Shown one piece after another: positions 31,817 to 43,358 of a stretch of 64,000 bases of DNA (its first letter is position 1; each line of letters starts with the position of its first letter). A model generated the notes under the pieces. The model was given only the letters and a program-made list of their open reading frames with translations, ran no database searches and was not told where the DNA came from. The DNA lies in the NCBI GenBank assembly GCA_016630955.3, contig CM049985.1, positions 2,356,001 to 2,420,000 of the forward strand, given 5' to 3'. Position numbers and translations under genes: made by a program. Source of the stretch: Didymella arachidicola. Lineage: Eukaryota; Ascomycota; Dothideomycetes; Pleosporales; Didymellaceae.

Positions 31817-33588
31817 ATGGCGCAACAAGGCGAAGCCGCGGGCTACTACACTGGTGCATCACAACAGCCACAACAAATTCATTATCAGGGCCAGCAATAT
31901 GGACAGCAACTACCTATGAACTACAGCCAACAGCCTCCGCAGTACGGCAACAACTATCCGCCTCCTCAGGGTCCGCCTCCGCCACAGCACCCTGAGCAGC
32001 AAAACGGCTACGCGCAGATGAACTATGGAGAGAAGCCTACGTTTGACCAGGCCTTCAAGCTGGAGCAACCGAAGTACAATGATCTCTGGGCCGGACTGTT
32101 GCTCATCGCAGTGTTCGCGGGCTATGTTGCTGTGTCCGGGCTTTCCATCAGAGGATATGGTACGATCAGCGGGTTCGAAGGGTGGCGCAAGGACTGACAG
32201 CTCGCAGCGCAGAACCAGAACGGCGCCATCTACGGCGGAAGCAACCAGTTTGCGCTGAACTCCAATACCGTCATCCTGTTCGCGTTCGTCCTCGGTATGG
32301 CCACGATTCTTTCCTACGCGTACATGTTGTGCGCGCGCTTCGCGACCAAGCAACTCATCTGGATCACCGGTATCCTCAACATCATCTTCGGTTTCGTCAC
32401 AGCGCTTTACATGCTTTCGCGTCGCTACTGGTCTGGAGGCATCGTCTTCCTGATCTTTAGCATCTTCTATGTGATCTGCTTCATCAGCTGGATCCCCCGC
32501 ATCCCGTTTAGCGTTCTGATGCTGCAGACCACGATCGATGTCTCGAAGAAATTTGGCCACGTGTATCTTGTGTCACTCATTGGAGGGCTTATCGCCATGG
32601 CTCTGAGCGCTTGGTTCTCCGTCACACTTGTGGCCATCTATGCAAACTACCACCCCGGCAACAACCCTTCTTGCAACAACGGAACTGGAGGCTGCAGCAA
32701 TGGCAAGGTCATTGGTCTCATCGCGTTTGTCACTTTTGCTATGTACTGGTTCTCTGAGTAAGTACCGGGTTCGCACTGAAAGGTGTGAAGCGCAAAACTG
32801 ACGATTTGCTAGATGGCTGAAGAACACTATCCACGTTACCATCTCCGGCGTATACGGCTCCTGGTACTTCAACCCAGATGGCGAGAAGTTCCCCAAGGGT
32901 GCAACTCGTGGTGCGCTGAAGCGTGCCTTGACCTACAGCTTCGGCAGCATCAGTCTGGGTAGCTTGTTGGTGGCTATCATCCAATTCCTGCGCCAGCTCT
33001 GCACTGCCGCTCAGCGATCGACATCCGGCGACGGCAACTTGGTCGGCTCGATCATGTTCTGCGTTCTTGGGTGCTTGATTGGCATTCTGGAGTGGGCTGT
33101 CGAATTCCTGAACCGTTATGCGTTCTCGTATATAGCGCTGTACGGCAAGTCCTACATTGCAGCTGCTAAAGACACCTGGAAGTAAGTGTTGCTCCAACTT
33201 TCTCCACATCATGCACGTGCTAACGCTTCACAGGATGATCAAAGACCGCGGTATCGACGCCCTTGTCAACGAATGCCTCATCGGCCCGGTGCTCTCCATG
33301 GGTGCAACCTTCGTCGCATACGCATGTGCGCTGTTGGCTTACCTGTACCTAATCTTCACATCCCCCCAATACAACCAGGAAGGCAGCTACACCCCTGTCG
33401 TGGTTGCATTTGCGTTCCTGATTGGCCTGCAAATTTGCAAAATCTTCACGACGCCGTTGAGCAGCGGTATCGACACAATATTCGTCGCGATGGCTTGGGA
33501 TCCGGAGGTTCTGATCCGTGCTCACCCAGATCTGTATCACCGCATGGTGGCTGTGTACCCCCATGTGCAGCAGGCTATTCACACGTAA
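31817..33588 (+). CDS. PNS1: Choline-transporter-like protein (CTL family, Pns1)
   Basis: Four exons (31817-32159, 32208-32757, 32813-33181, 33234-33588) give 538 residues. The N-terminal 80 residues are rich in Gln, Pro, Tyr and Gly and probably cytosolic. About ten membrane helices follow, the family architecture. Conserved features include the helix-1 region WAGLLLIAVFAGYVAVSGLS, WLKNTIHVTISGVYGSWYF, GSISLGSLLVAIIQFLRQL, and RYAFSYIALYGKSYIAAAKD. It belongs to the plasma-membrane CTL family, whose yeast member Pns1 does not clearly transport choline. Intron 1 uses the GTACGA donor with the second of two close acceptors, which keeps the conserved Gly-Tyr junction in frame. Confidence 0.93.
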
Positions 33589-34710
33589 AGTTTTAAAAGT
33601 GGACTGGCGGTCTTGGGAGAGAAAAGATATTATAATGGGTGGGGTGGGGCTGGTGGTAATGAGACTTTTTCTCAGACAGATCACGATACACGATACGTAT
33701 CTGTAGCAATCGATCAATCGATGACGATCTTTAGCAAGCTCAAGAGATGCTGCACCGAGGTGCGCGCTGAAGAAAACACGCTTGCCCCACTCCGTATCAG
33801 CTAATGGCGGGAGTGGACTTTCTGCCTGGTGTGAACCATGACGTCGCTTACTCCACCAGCGCGTGAGAGGGTGCCTGGGAAGCCGGACCGCGAACGAGTA
33901 TAGCGCCAGAAATTGCCGTAAGTCGCGCCAAAATGGCGGCTGCATTCCCAGAATCGCATATGTCGGAGCGCGCCCTGGCACTCCACGGCCGAGAGCAATG
34001 TCGAAAGCGAGCAGTTGGGCAGCATGGCAGCATTCTCATCTATCACTGGCAAGTCTTCCATTCAGCCGCTGTTCAACAAGCAGACGTGTAGTTGCGCGTT
34101 GAACCTCACTGTTGAGTATGACAAACTATGCGGGTTGCTTTTGGCAGGCAATTACTCTTCTCTAGCCGCCAATCGGGTGTTCGCTGCAGCGTCATCGCGG
34201 GGTGCATCGCCAGCGCATTGGCCCCAACATTTACTTGAAGACCTCCAGCCTTGCCATGTAATTAGCTTGCAGCACCCCAGTCATACACCGCCCGTGCTGC
34301 AAGAAGCTTCTGGCCTGACAAAGTCCACAGTATTACCTTGACACTTCACAGCGTTTGCACTACCTGCCACTGCAGTCGCATTGGCGGCCCTAGCTCCTGC
34401 CATAAATACCCCTCATCAACACCTTCCCCTCCGATCGTCAACAAACACACCATCTTCCTTCCCACTCTCCACGCCCCGAATATTTCACCGGTAAGTTTCA
34501 CACTTCTGGCTCAACTTACATCATTCACCAATCGTGCGGTGATAACCTCCACTTAATTGACTTCTCTTTCACTATTGTCCTCATTCTTATGAATACTCGA
34601 TTGACCTCTATTGCCAGCTAGACCCCACTACACAACCACTCACCTAACTCACCTACCCCACCTACTTCCCCACACACTCGACATATCCACGTCACGTCCA
34701 CACCGCAAAT
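33589..34710. other. Intergenic; mannitol dehydrogenase upstream region
   Basis: No gene recognised. The last 300 bp hold a TATA-like CATAAATACC (34400-34409), long pyrimidine-rich tracts and a possible leader intron. Confidence 0.55.
34491..34617 (+). promoter_or_regulatory. Possible 5'-UTR intron of the mannitol dehydrogenase gene
   Basis: A consensus donor GTAAGT at 34491 and an acceptor TTGCCAG ending at 34617 bracket 127 nt, with a TTGAC branch-like site upstream of the acceptor. It lies between the TATA-like element and the start codon at 34711. Leader introns are common in highly expressed fungal genes. Confidence 0.4.
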
Positions 34711-35898
34711 ATGCCTTATGAGAAGAAGGCTGTCCACTTCGGTGGTGGAAACATCGGTCGCGGTTTCGTGGCTGAGTTTCTCCACAACTCTGGCTACGAG
34801 GTCATCTTCGTCGATGTCATGGATTCGATTATCACTCAACTCCAGGAAACCCCGTCGTACACAGTCACCGAGATTGGTGACGATGGCGAGCGCCAGTTCA
34901 CCATTGACCATTACCGGGCCATCAACTCCAAGCACGAGATGGAGAAGGTCGTGCACGAGATCGCTACTGCCGATGTCGTCACCTGTGCCGTTGGCCCCAA
35001 CATCCTCAAGTTCGTCGCTGAGCCTGTCGCTAAGGCTATCGAGGCCCGCGAGCTCGACTACCCTCTTGCTGTCATTGCCTGCGAGAACGCCATCAACGCC
35101 ACAACCACATGGAAAGGCTTCATCGAGTCCAAGCTGAGCGAGAAGACGCTTGAGAACATCAACAAGAAGGCCCGCTATGCCAACTCGGCTATTGACCGCA
35201 TTGTGCCTCAGCAGGAGCCTAACGCTGGCCTCAACGTCAAGATCGAGAAGTTCTTCGAGTGGTGCGTCGAGCAGAAGCCCTTCGAGAACGGCGGCAAGAA
35301 GCCTGAGATCGAAGGTGTCCACTACGTCGACGACCTCGAGCCCTACATTGAACGCAAGCTTTTCACAGTCAACACGTCCCACGCCACTGCCGCGTACTAC
35401 GGTCACAACCGCAAGATTCCCTACATCCACGAAGTTCTTCAAAACAAGGAGCTCCACGACATTGTCCGTGCCGCCGTGAAGGAGACCGCTCACCTGATCG
35501 TCAACAAGCACGGCATCTCCACACAAGAGCAGGATGACTACGTCGAGAAGATCGTCAAGCGTATCTCCAACCCTACCCTCAAGGACAATGTTGAGCGTGT
35601 CGGCCGTGCTCCTCTCCGCAAGCTCTCTCGCAAGGAGCGCTTCGTCGGCCCCGCTGCTCAGCTCGCTGAGATGGGCGAGAAAGTCGATGCTCTTCTCGGT
35701 GCTATCGAGATGGCCTACCGCTTCCAGAACGTCGAGGGTGACGAGGAGTCTGCCGAGCTCGCCAAGATTCTCAAGAGCACATCTGCCGAGGATGTCGTCA
35801 ACCAGGTCAACGGCCTTGACCGCACACACCCTCTCTTCAACCAGATCGTGCCGATCGTCAAGAAGGTTCAGGAGGACAACAAGGGTTCTTCATTGTAG
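34711..35898 (+). CDS. Mannitol-1-phosphate 5-dehydrogenase
   Basis: Single exon of 395 residues. The N-terminal Rossmann fold has GGGNIGRGF for NAD binding. The polyol-dehydrogenase domain shows the catalytic region with KLFTVNTSHATAAYYG and the conserved RIVPQQ segment. It interconverts fructose-6-phosphate and mannitol-1-phosphate in the cytosol, the entry step of fungal mannitol metabolism linked to carbon storage and stress tolerance. Codon usage is strongly C-ending (AAG, CTC, GTC), consistent with high expression; this bias also creates a 403-codon antisense open frame that is not a gene. Confidence 0.96.
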   Translation: MPYEKKAVHFGGGNIGRGFVAEFLHNSGYEVIFVDVMDSIITQLQETPSYTVTEIGDDGERQFTIDHYRAINSKHEMEKVVHEIATADVVTCAVGPNILKFVAEPVAKAIEARELDYPLAVIACENAINATTTWKGFIESKLSEKTLENINKKARYANSAIDRIVPQQEPNAGLNVKIEKFFEWCVEQKPFENGGKKPEIEGVHYVDDLEPYIERKLFTVNTSHATAAYYGHNRKIPYIHEVLQNKELHDIVRAAVKETAHLIVNKHGISTQEQDDYVEKIVKRISNPTLKDNVERVGRAPLRKLSRKERFVGPAAQLAEMGEKVDALLGAIEMAYRFQNVEGDEESAELAKILKSTSAEDVVNQVNGLDRTHPLFNQIVPIVKKVQEDNKGSSL

Positions 35899-36804
35899 CT
35901 CTGGGCAGGACACACAGCGCATGAAATGTGAAAAGGCGTAATTTATTCCGGCGAATGGAGCAAAAAGGTACTGAGCGATGGTTCTACTTAGCGGGTCTTT
36001 CCTAGCCTCTCACGATACTCCCACAGTGAAAATCGCAATAGCGAGCTGTGACAACGAATGACACACGATTGATGATACACTTGCTTCCCCAAATATCTGT
36101 GGCTTGTCGCAGCAGTTTAACACTCACTGAGCAATTTTGAACAATACCATGACGCTTGTGTATGTCCTAGGACCTGACGCGTAGAGCAACAAGCGGTCGC
36201 CACGCCTCAACTGTTTTGCCTGGCAAACCAGCAACATCATGAACGATAACAGTCGTAGAGCCAGGGTTTCTAAATAATAACATCTACAGATTTAGCCCCG
36301 CGTCATCGTACGCAACGTTCGGCACCAATTTTTCATCACTTTGACGACGAATGCCGTAATCACTCCACGACTCCAAAGACGAAGCTCACTGTGCCGGGGA
36401 CTGCACGGCCATACAAGCGGCCACCTATCATCTTCATCTTGCATTGACACATAGTGTTCGATGTCTCGGGAGAACTCATCAGGTCAGATTTCCAAGCCCC
36501 TAGCACGTAAGGGTACGCACGGCGATGGTGAGAGCATCACCCTCGGGCATGTATGGTCTGCAGGTCTCGCCCATTGGTTGTCACGACCGAGGAGGGTCTG
36601 TTGCCAGTGCTTGTCGTAGGGTTTGGGGAGCTGTGTATTCATTTGTGGATGTATACACCGATCTGGCGACTGAGTGACTCACACAGCTCATTGTGAGAAG
36701 AAAGAATTGTTGATTCCAGAGTGTATGTGGAAGGTATGCAAGCTGCCAAGTACTACGTTCTTTCTCGGTCTCTCAATCTTTCATTCCCTCTCATACTGCA
36801 CAGC
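35899..36804. other. Intergenic between convergent genes
   Basis: 3' regions of the mannitol dehydrogenase and mannanase genes. No open frame above 80 codons and nothing recognisable. Confidence 0.6.
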
Positions 36805-38355
36805 TTATCTCTTGCGCCATCCCTGGATTTCATCCAGTGTCAACACATACGCGTCGTTGTACACCTTCTTGAGCAGATCGAGCGAGTTCCACACACCCGC
36901 ACTGATATAGTCACCTGACCATACAACAAACCATGTCCAGTCAGCCTGATACGCCTTGAGAAGCGCTGGTTCCATGACGCTCCCGATCTCAGCCGCAGCG
37001 ATGATCTTGGTGTCTCCAGTCAGAGTAAGGAGGTTGTTGTATGTCGCACTGATTGGTCCGTGATCGCCTTGGGCGTAGGTGTCTGCGCTAACGATGTCGA
37101 CGTAAGAGTTGCCTGGGTACCTGGAGGTCGTCAGCGAGATTTGCTAGCAAAGGGAGAGAGGTCACGTACCAAGCTGGGTCGACTGAATTCCATACCCAAA
37201 CCAGGTTTTGAAGCTTGTGAATGCGGGTCAGGCGGTCGAAGACAATCTTGTACAGTTTCTTCGCGGGCTCAGGACCCTTAGCTCCCCACTATAAGAATTG
37301 TCAGTATAATGATACTTTCAGACAGCCAGGGGACTTTGCACGTACCCAGAACCACTTGCCCTCCGCCTCATGCAGGGGTCTCCACAGCACCGGTACGCCA
37401 GCATCTTGCAGCTTCTTGAGCTGAACAGCGATAGTGTCAATATCCTTGATCAGCAGCGTGTAGTTCGCATTCGTGGTATCCTTCAGAGCCGTCTCGATGT
37501 TGAAGTCCGTAGCAGCAGTATAGAACCCCGAGTACCAGGGCTGGGTCGCGTTATCATACAGTCCCACTGGCGCACCCCAATGCCAGACAAAAGTCACAAT
37601 ACCGCCTTTCTTGTTGAATGCGATTGCCTTGTCGACGTCTGTCGACGATGCACCGTGCGAGATACGCGACTCGGTGTAGTCCATGAGATCCAGCCCCAGG
37701 ATGGCGGGCGTCTTGCCCACGTTCTGTGTCACCCAGTCAAGAGACGCTTGGTCCTGTTGGCCAGAGAGGATGTTTTTGCCGTAGATGGAACCTAGGTATT
37801 TGAGCAGTGCGCGCGCGTCAGCGTTGGCGTTGGGGGAGACAGGTTGAGTGGTGATCTTGTGTGCGCCGCGCTTTGGGCTCGGGGACAAGATGATGCTGTC
37901 GATCAGATACCAGCCCCAGTTGTTTTGGATCTCAATGGTGTTGTTGCCTGCGTTGAGGAGTACCTGTCCGGCGGATACGGTTGTCCATGCTGTTGTTGCT
38001 GGTAGGGAGACTTGGGAGCCGCCTGCGCTGTTGAGAACGACGTACGTGTACTTGTCGCCGTACGGGCCATTGTACACGAGTTTGAGGTCGTAAAGCTGCT
38101 GACTTGTTGATGGGACGTTGAAGGTGATCTTATCGGTGCTCTCGTCGAAGCCTTCGACGTAGCCGGAGCCTAGTCCCTGTTAGCCGCAGGTGCTGTACGC
38201 TATTGGAGAGTAAAGAGCATGCCAGTGTATCCTGCAACAGTAGTAGCGACTGTGGTACCCGACAGTGTTGCTGACTCGGCCTGTAGTGTGGTTGTTTGAG
38301 CGGCCACCAGACCAGCCAAGAGGCCCGCAAGACTAGCTACCCTAGCGACAAACAT
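36805..38355 (-). CDS. Secreted endo-1,4-beta-mannanase, CBM35-GH26
   Basis: Four exons (38355-38223, 38169-37346, 37288-37170, 37120-36805) give 463 residues. A signal peptide (about 1-19) leads into a CBM35 module (about 20-145: LQAESATL..., then GSGYVEGFDESTDKITF, NNTIEIQNNWGWYLIDSI). The GH26 catalytic domain follows, with acid/base Glu312 in RPLHEAEGKWFWWG and nucleophile Glu403 in AAAEIGS. It should cut mannan backbones of hemicellulose. Intron 1 appears to use a GC donor (GCATGC at 38222): no GT fits, while a CTAAC branch site and an ACTAG acceptor are well placed and restore the conserved Gly-Ser-Gly-Tyr of the CBM. The other introns have GTACGT donors. Confidence 0.92.
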
Positions 38356-38791
38356 GTTGGATGAACCGTGAGCAACACAATGACCTAGTAGTAGCACTAC
38401 AAGCTCAGCTTATATCTCGCAAATCATATCACCCCTTTTGCCACGGTCTTACTGCTCCGCGCCGAGGCAGAGGAAGGCATGCAGGTACTGTGGGAAGCGG
38501 CGGCCAACCCCGGATTTCGGCATAGCGCGGAAGGCTGCCAACCAGTCGGCGATTTTCGAAACATCTTGGTAAAGGCGATCCCGAGAGCGATAGTGTAGGT
38601 GGGACCTTCGTTAATATGTATAAATTAGAGGGGCGTGGTGACAGGGGTGTCAAAGACACTTGGCGAAAACAGAGATGGTTGTGACCACTTCAGTGTCATA
38701 TGATTGAGCGCTACCCGGAACGTGAAGAATGGTGGAAGATCTCTTTTTTATGTTTATATTGTCATCGCCACGCGGAATGAGGTGCTACGAT

Positions 38792-40291
38792 CTACTGACC
38801 GGTTTTGATGAGCTTTGTGATGTCCTCAATCTCTTTGGGAGTCGGCGTCAGGTTCTCGCTGCCACCATCGACGACAAGGAGGTTGTCTGTATTTCATCAG
38901 TAAGCGTAACGTTTCTTTTCTCTGCTTCGTAAACTCACCCTCGATTCTCACACCACCAACATCCCAGTACTTTGCCAGTATCTTCTCGTCGATGTACTGC
39001 TTTTGCTTCTCGTCCTGCAGGTACGGGTCGATAATGAACTTGCAAAAGTAGATTCCGGGCTCTACGGTGATGACACTCCTTGCCGGCACTGTGCCCCTGA
39101 CCCTAAGGTAGCGGAACATAGTATCCTTATCGGCATAGTTCGCATTGCCTCCAGTGTCGTGCGTGTCCATACCCAGGTAGTGGCCCAAACCGTGGGGGAA
39201 GAATGCAACGCTTATCCGCGCTTTGAAGATTTCATCGGCATCGCCCTTGAGTATGCCAAGCGCGAGAAGTCCGTCAATAGCGATCTTGTGCGCGAGCTCG
39301 TGGATCGAATCCCACAGCGCACCAGCCTTAAGCGCGGCGATGCACTCCTTTTGCATCCGTAAGACGATGTCATAAATGGTCCTGCTCTCTTCGGTAAAGA
39401 CGCCCGTGATGGGGAAAGTACGGGTGATGTCAGAGGCGTAGCAGTCAACCTCGCATCCTGCGTCCAGGAGGAGCAAGTTCTGCTTGTCGATTGGTGCTGC
39501 GTTTTTGACGTAGTGCAGAGTCGCGCCGTTTGTACCAGCTGCGACGATGGAGTGATAAGCTTGGTTCTTTGCATTGCGTTCTACGCAGGACTTCAGGAAG
39601 ACGGCCTCGAGCTCGCATTCGTTCTTCGCCTTAGCAGCAGCCTTCATGACGTTGACGTGAGCAACCGTTGAGATCTCGTTAGCCTTGCGGATGAGTGCGA
39701 TCTCATAGTCGGTCTTGGTCACACGGCAGTACTCAATCGCAGGCTTCAACTCCTTGAGGTCCTTCTCCTTAAAGTTGAGGAAAGTGACATGATCTGAGAC
39801 CTGCTCTGGGATGGCGTAGATGGTTGACTGTGATGTGTCGGTGGAGCTGGCAAGATGCGAGTTGACCTCGGCGGTTGTCTTGCAATCGTCGATATCGTAC
39901 TTTGCCTTGGCTTCCTTAGGGCTCATAGGCAATCCGGACCAAATGACCTCGTCAGGCTCCACGCCAGGAATGAACAGCGTAAGCTTGTCAGAGCTGATCT
40001 CATATGTGAGGTATGAGTCTGGTAGCTCGCAGCCACTAAGGTAGTAGAAGTAGCGTCGTTGTCTTGGTCAGGCTATCAGTATCTTCCGCTCCTGATAAGG
40101 GCTCAATCAACGCACCTGAAAGGAGCCTCCCCATCATTATCTTCATTAAGCTTCTGCTTCTGAGCTTCTAGGTAGATGGTTCCATTCTTGTCACCCCCTT
40201 TCTCAATAATCCACTTGGCGACCTTTCGTGCGTGCTCCTTGGCCGGGTACTTGCCCTTCAGCACCTCATCGTAGTTCTCAGCGATACCCAT
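38792..40291 (-). CDS. pepP: Xaa-Pro dipeptidase / aminopeptidase (M24B prolidase)
   Basis: Three exons (40291-40116, 40062-38939, 38886-38792) give 464 residues from the usual start MGIAENYDEVLKGKYPAKEH. After an N-terminal prolidase domain comes the pita-bread fold with metal ligands in LLLLDAGCEVDCYASDITRTFP (two Asp), FFPHGLGHYLGMDTHD (His), TVEPGIYF (Glu) and GVRIE (Glu). It releases N-terminal residues preceding proline. The frame is open upstream to an ATG at 40438, adding 49 residues rich in Arg, Ser and Phe and nearly free of acidic residues, a likely mitochondrial presequence if translated. Two protein forms from alternative starts are possible. Confidence 0.92.
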
Positions 40292-40748
40292 TGTGGCAGC
40301 AGATGCAAGTCCGCGTGGCTTGCTAAGCTTCTCGGTAAAGTTTGTCGGATTGTAAAGTCGACTTGGTCGCGGCGAAAAGCTTCTTCCGCAGTGTAGAAAT
40401 GGTTGCCAAAGAACACGCGCGAGCTTCCTGCAGCTCATGTTTGGGTGCGGACAACTGGTGGGGCACGAGTCGACTCTGACAATGCGCTTAGCCTCGGCGC
40501 TTCAAGAGGCAGGTGCGAAGCGACCTTTAGTCATTTGTTGTGGATCAAACACCGTATCACGTATCGTCGAAAAAGACAATCGGATTTGGTGTCGTGTTTT
40601 CATTGTAGATGTCTTGCAGCGCTATCAGAAACACAGATTTCGCCAGGAACGCCCTCAACGTATGTGCGCATGAGAGGCGCTACGGGCTCTTACCAGAAAA
40701 TTATCATGAACATTTCAACCTATCCTCCACCTGATGCAACGCGTTATT

Positions 40749-41649
40749 CTAGTCCTTCCACCTGTTCAAGAACTTCTGCATGTCGTCTGTTGGGTGAGGA
40801 GCGGCAGCAACCTAGACATCTGTCAGTATCTGTTCATTGGCATGTTCGTCCGAGCAACTCACTGTGTTCACACCACTGCTAACAGAGAAAGTCTGACTCT
40901 GCGTGATGGTGGTCTGAATGCTGGGGATCGGCAGGGCGGTCGTTGCGATCACGACACTACTTGCGGGGTACAAGGGCTGTGTGTTCGTTGCTGTGACCGT
41001 CTTCGGTGGGACCGGCTGCATCGGCGCATATCGCGTAGGCCCGGTCTGCATTGTGTATGCGATAGCGTAGTCGCTGTCATCGCCTACTGCTCCGCCAGCA
41101 GCATTGCCCGTTGCGTCCTTTGCGGCAGGTCCTGATGTACCAGAGACATCGTCGAATTTCACGTTGGCGCCCCACTGGCCAGTCATGCCGGAGTACGAGA
41201 AGCGATCTGAGTATGCAGTGTATTCGCCTCCAGCCTTAGCGACCGCGACCAGTTTGAGGAAGCTGTGCGTTGTTAATAAAGCTGTCCGGTGTACGCATAT
41301 AAGCAGGGTTGCCCTACTAAGCATTGGCAGGTTTGCTCGCTCCGGGCAGTCCAGTGGCATCGACAAGAGCGGACGCCTTGTTACCTCCCAGCACAAAGCT
41401 GCCCGCTGTTGTCAGAACCTTGACGACCTGCTGCTCCTCATCCTTCTGTCCACCGCCGACCAGAATGAGCTGGTAGGTGGTCAAGTCGCTGAGCGCGGGA
41501 CCAGAGCCAGCTTCCTCCTCCCACTCAACCTCAATTGCAGTGCCGGCTGTCAATTTGTCGCCAGCAGCCGGGCTTGTGAACTTGATGCCAGCGCTCACGA
41601 GAGGCGCCAGCGCGGCGAGCACAGTGAAAGGCAGCAGTAACCGCGTCAT
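40749..41649 (-). CDS. KRE9/KNH1-family cell-wall beta-1,6-glucan synthesis protein
   Basis: Three exons (41649-41318, 41262-40863, 40811-40749) give 264 residues. A signal peptide (about 1-20) precedes the family hallmark GIKFTSPAAGDKLTAGTAIEVEW, an immunoglobulin-like Ser/Thr-rich-membrane-anchored N-terminal fold. The second block, YSDRFSYSGMTGQW, is also characteristic. The C-terminal third is rich in Thr, Pro and Ser and would be O-glycosylated. The last exon is 21 codons including the stop. Yeast homologues are secretory-pathway proteins required for beta-1,6-glucan assembly; the same role here is inference by family. No GPI signal is apparent at the C-terminus. Confidence 0.88.
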
Positions 41650-42380
41650 TGTTGAGGGCGGTGTGCGATAAAGAGCGAAGGACGGTCGATGCCGCGCACG
41701 AGAGAATTAGCGGGTGGAGTACGAGCGTGGCTTCGAGGGCGTAATCGCGTGGTATCGTAAAAGTAATCGCAGTGCCGTCGCGGTATCGTGGGGCCGGGCG
41801 CTGTGGTGAACGTTGAGCTTGAATTCTAGAAGGTGGCTTGCTGCCAGGGGCACGATTGCGGCAGTGACGATCGCCTAGCGCAAAGTGGCAGGGATATGCA
41901 ATCCCGTTGCACGACGCCCGCGTTCAGCATGGTGGAGTATACCGCACCCGAGCTTTTCAGCACGTTGTTCTGGAAGCATTGCAAGAGAATGGAAGGCGTG
42001 CTGAGTTGTGCTGGTTGAGTGGGTCCAAGGCTGGTACCTGACGGATCTGACGTGGCAATCTTTTCAACACCTTTTCTCAACAATCTCAAGTTGGCACGAT
42101 GTGACCTCACAATAGTTGAAAGCAGGCTTCTTATCAGCGGAGTCAGCCATGGTGTTATTCATATGGCTAGTAAGCTCATCCATTGTGGATGCAATGCAAA
42201 TGGGAAAGCGCGTGGTCAACTGCCAGCTCCCAGGACTATCAAACGGCTTTTATGCAGCCTGGTATCATACACAAGAATGTCAAAATGCCGCTACTGTGTT
42301 GCTCAAACGCCGTCGCATGCTGTTGGGGATACCCTGAACAATGGACGAAGAAGACAGACCAAGGAAATGCTCGCAAAGAT
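41650..42380. other. Intergenic; KRE9-like gene upstream region
   Basis: Contains the promoter of the KRE9-like gene and the 3' end of the cyclin gene. Overlapping short frames only. Confidence 0.55.
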
Positions 42381-43358
42381 CTACGCAGCAACTTCTCGTC
42401 GAAGCTTGGGGCTGCCCAATTTCAGATTGAAAGAAGGTGGCAGCCGGCTCGTCATAGTGGCTGCTTGTCCAGCCTTTTGCAGCGAAATCGTAAGGTCCTT
42501 GAGCTTCTCGGGCGAGAAGATCTGAACGTTGAAGGAAAGGAGGAATTCGACGCAAAGCTCCAATCGGCACAGTGCACCTTCGTCTACACCACCGACCGCA
42601 GCAAAGCGCTTCTGCGGCCAACGGTGGTCCTCGAGTGCTTTCATTGCGACCAATGCACAAGCCAGGATCAGACGGTGCATTGTGCGGAAGGTGAGTGGGA
42701 CCACCTTATCGATGACGCATAGCCGAAGGATGTAAGAGCCAGCGGCCAGCCAGACTGCTGTTGAGAGTGGGCAGTACTTCTGAATGCGGTTCATGTACTC
42801 TTCAACGCCCACTTTTGGAACAGTCTTTGAGAAGAACTTTCTTGCCATGTTTGCCCGTTGAAGATGCTCAGGGAGCGCGCCAGCCCCAATGTCATGTGCG
42901 ATCGTGGGTTCATCATGTTCTGCCTCAGCTGGTGACAGTTGTGTGGGGCGGTGGTTCTCCTTATCAGCTGGGATAGGTGTCGCAGGTCTAGAATGCACAC
43001 GGCGATGTCCTTTGAGTGCCGCAAGGTTGTCCTTCGATATCGACCTTGTCAGGGGCGGTGTTGCAGGCACATCGCCTGCCGCATTTGCCATTGCAATGAT
43101 CGCTCGTGAAATCAGCTTCATCGCAGACTCTCGCGGCATGGTGCAGATGTCTAGATCTTCCTCACTGGCCGGCGGTGATGGCGCTTCTTGCAGGGTTAAA
43201 CTTCCAAACTCTGGCAGCACGCCAGCATCGCCAGCAGGATTGGGTGCGGAGGGGGGCTCCATGGTTCTCGCGGATGGAACTTCTCCAAGTCGATAGATCA
43301 AGTGCTCTGGATGCACTTCTGGGAAGGTATGAGGCGTCGGGTTGCAGACTTGAAGCAT
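42381..43358 (-). CDS. PHO80-type cyclin
   Basis: Single exon, 325 residues from the ATG at 43358; an internal ATG at 43262 would give 293. The C-terminal half is a cyclin box of the PHO80/PCL class: IQKYCPLSTAVWLAAGSYI, LTFRTMHRLILACALVAMKALED and GGVDEGALCRLELCVEFLLSFNVQI. The N-terminal half is Pro/Ser-rich and probably disordered, with a TPPLTRS and several SP/TP sites that could be phosphorylated. PHO80-class cyclins partner the Pho85-type kinase in phosphate, glycogen and polarity control; which one applies here cannot be told. Confidence 0.9.
   Translation of the reverse strand: MLQVCNPTPHTFPEVHPEHLIYRLGEVPSARTMEPPSAPNPAGDAGVLPEFGSLTLQEAPSPPASEEDLDICTMPRESAMKLISRAIIAMANAAGDVPATPPLTRSISKDNLAALKGHRRVHSRPATPIPADKENHRPTQLSPAEAEHDEPTIAHDIGAGALPEHLQRANMARKFFSKTVPKVGVEEYMNRIQKYCPLSTAVWLAAGSYILRLCVIDKVVPLTFRTMHRLILACALVAMKALEDHRWPQKRFAAVGGVDEGALCRLELCVEFLLSFNVQIFSPEKLKDLTISLQKAGQAATMTSRLPPSFNLKLGSPKLRREVAA

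Noticed and set aside
34618..35829. A 403-codon open frame antisense to the mannitol dehydrogenase gene
   Set aside because: It is a by-product of strong C-ending codon bias in the sense gene; the sense product is unmistakable and the antisense product has no domain.
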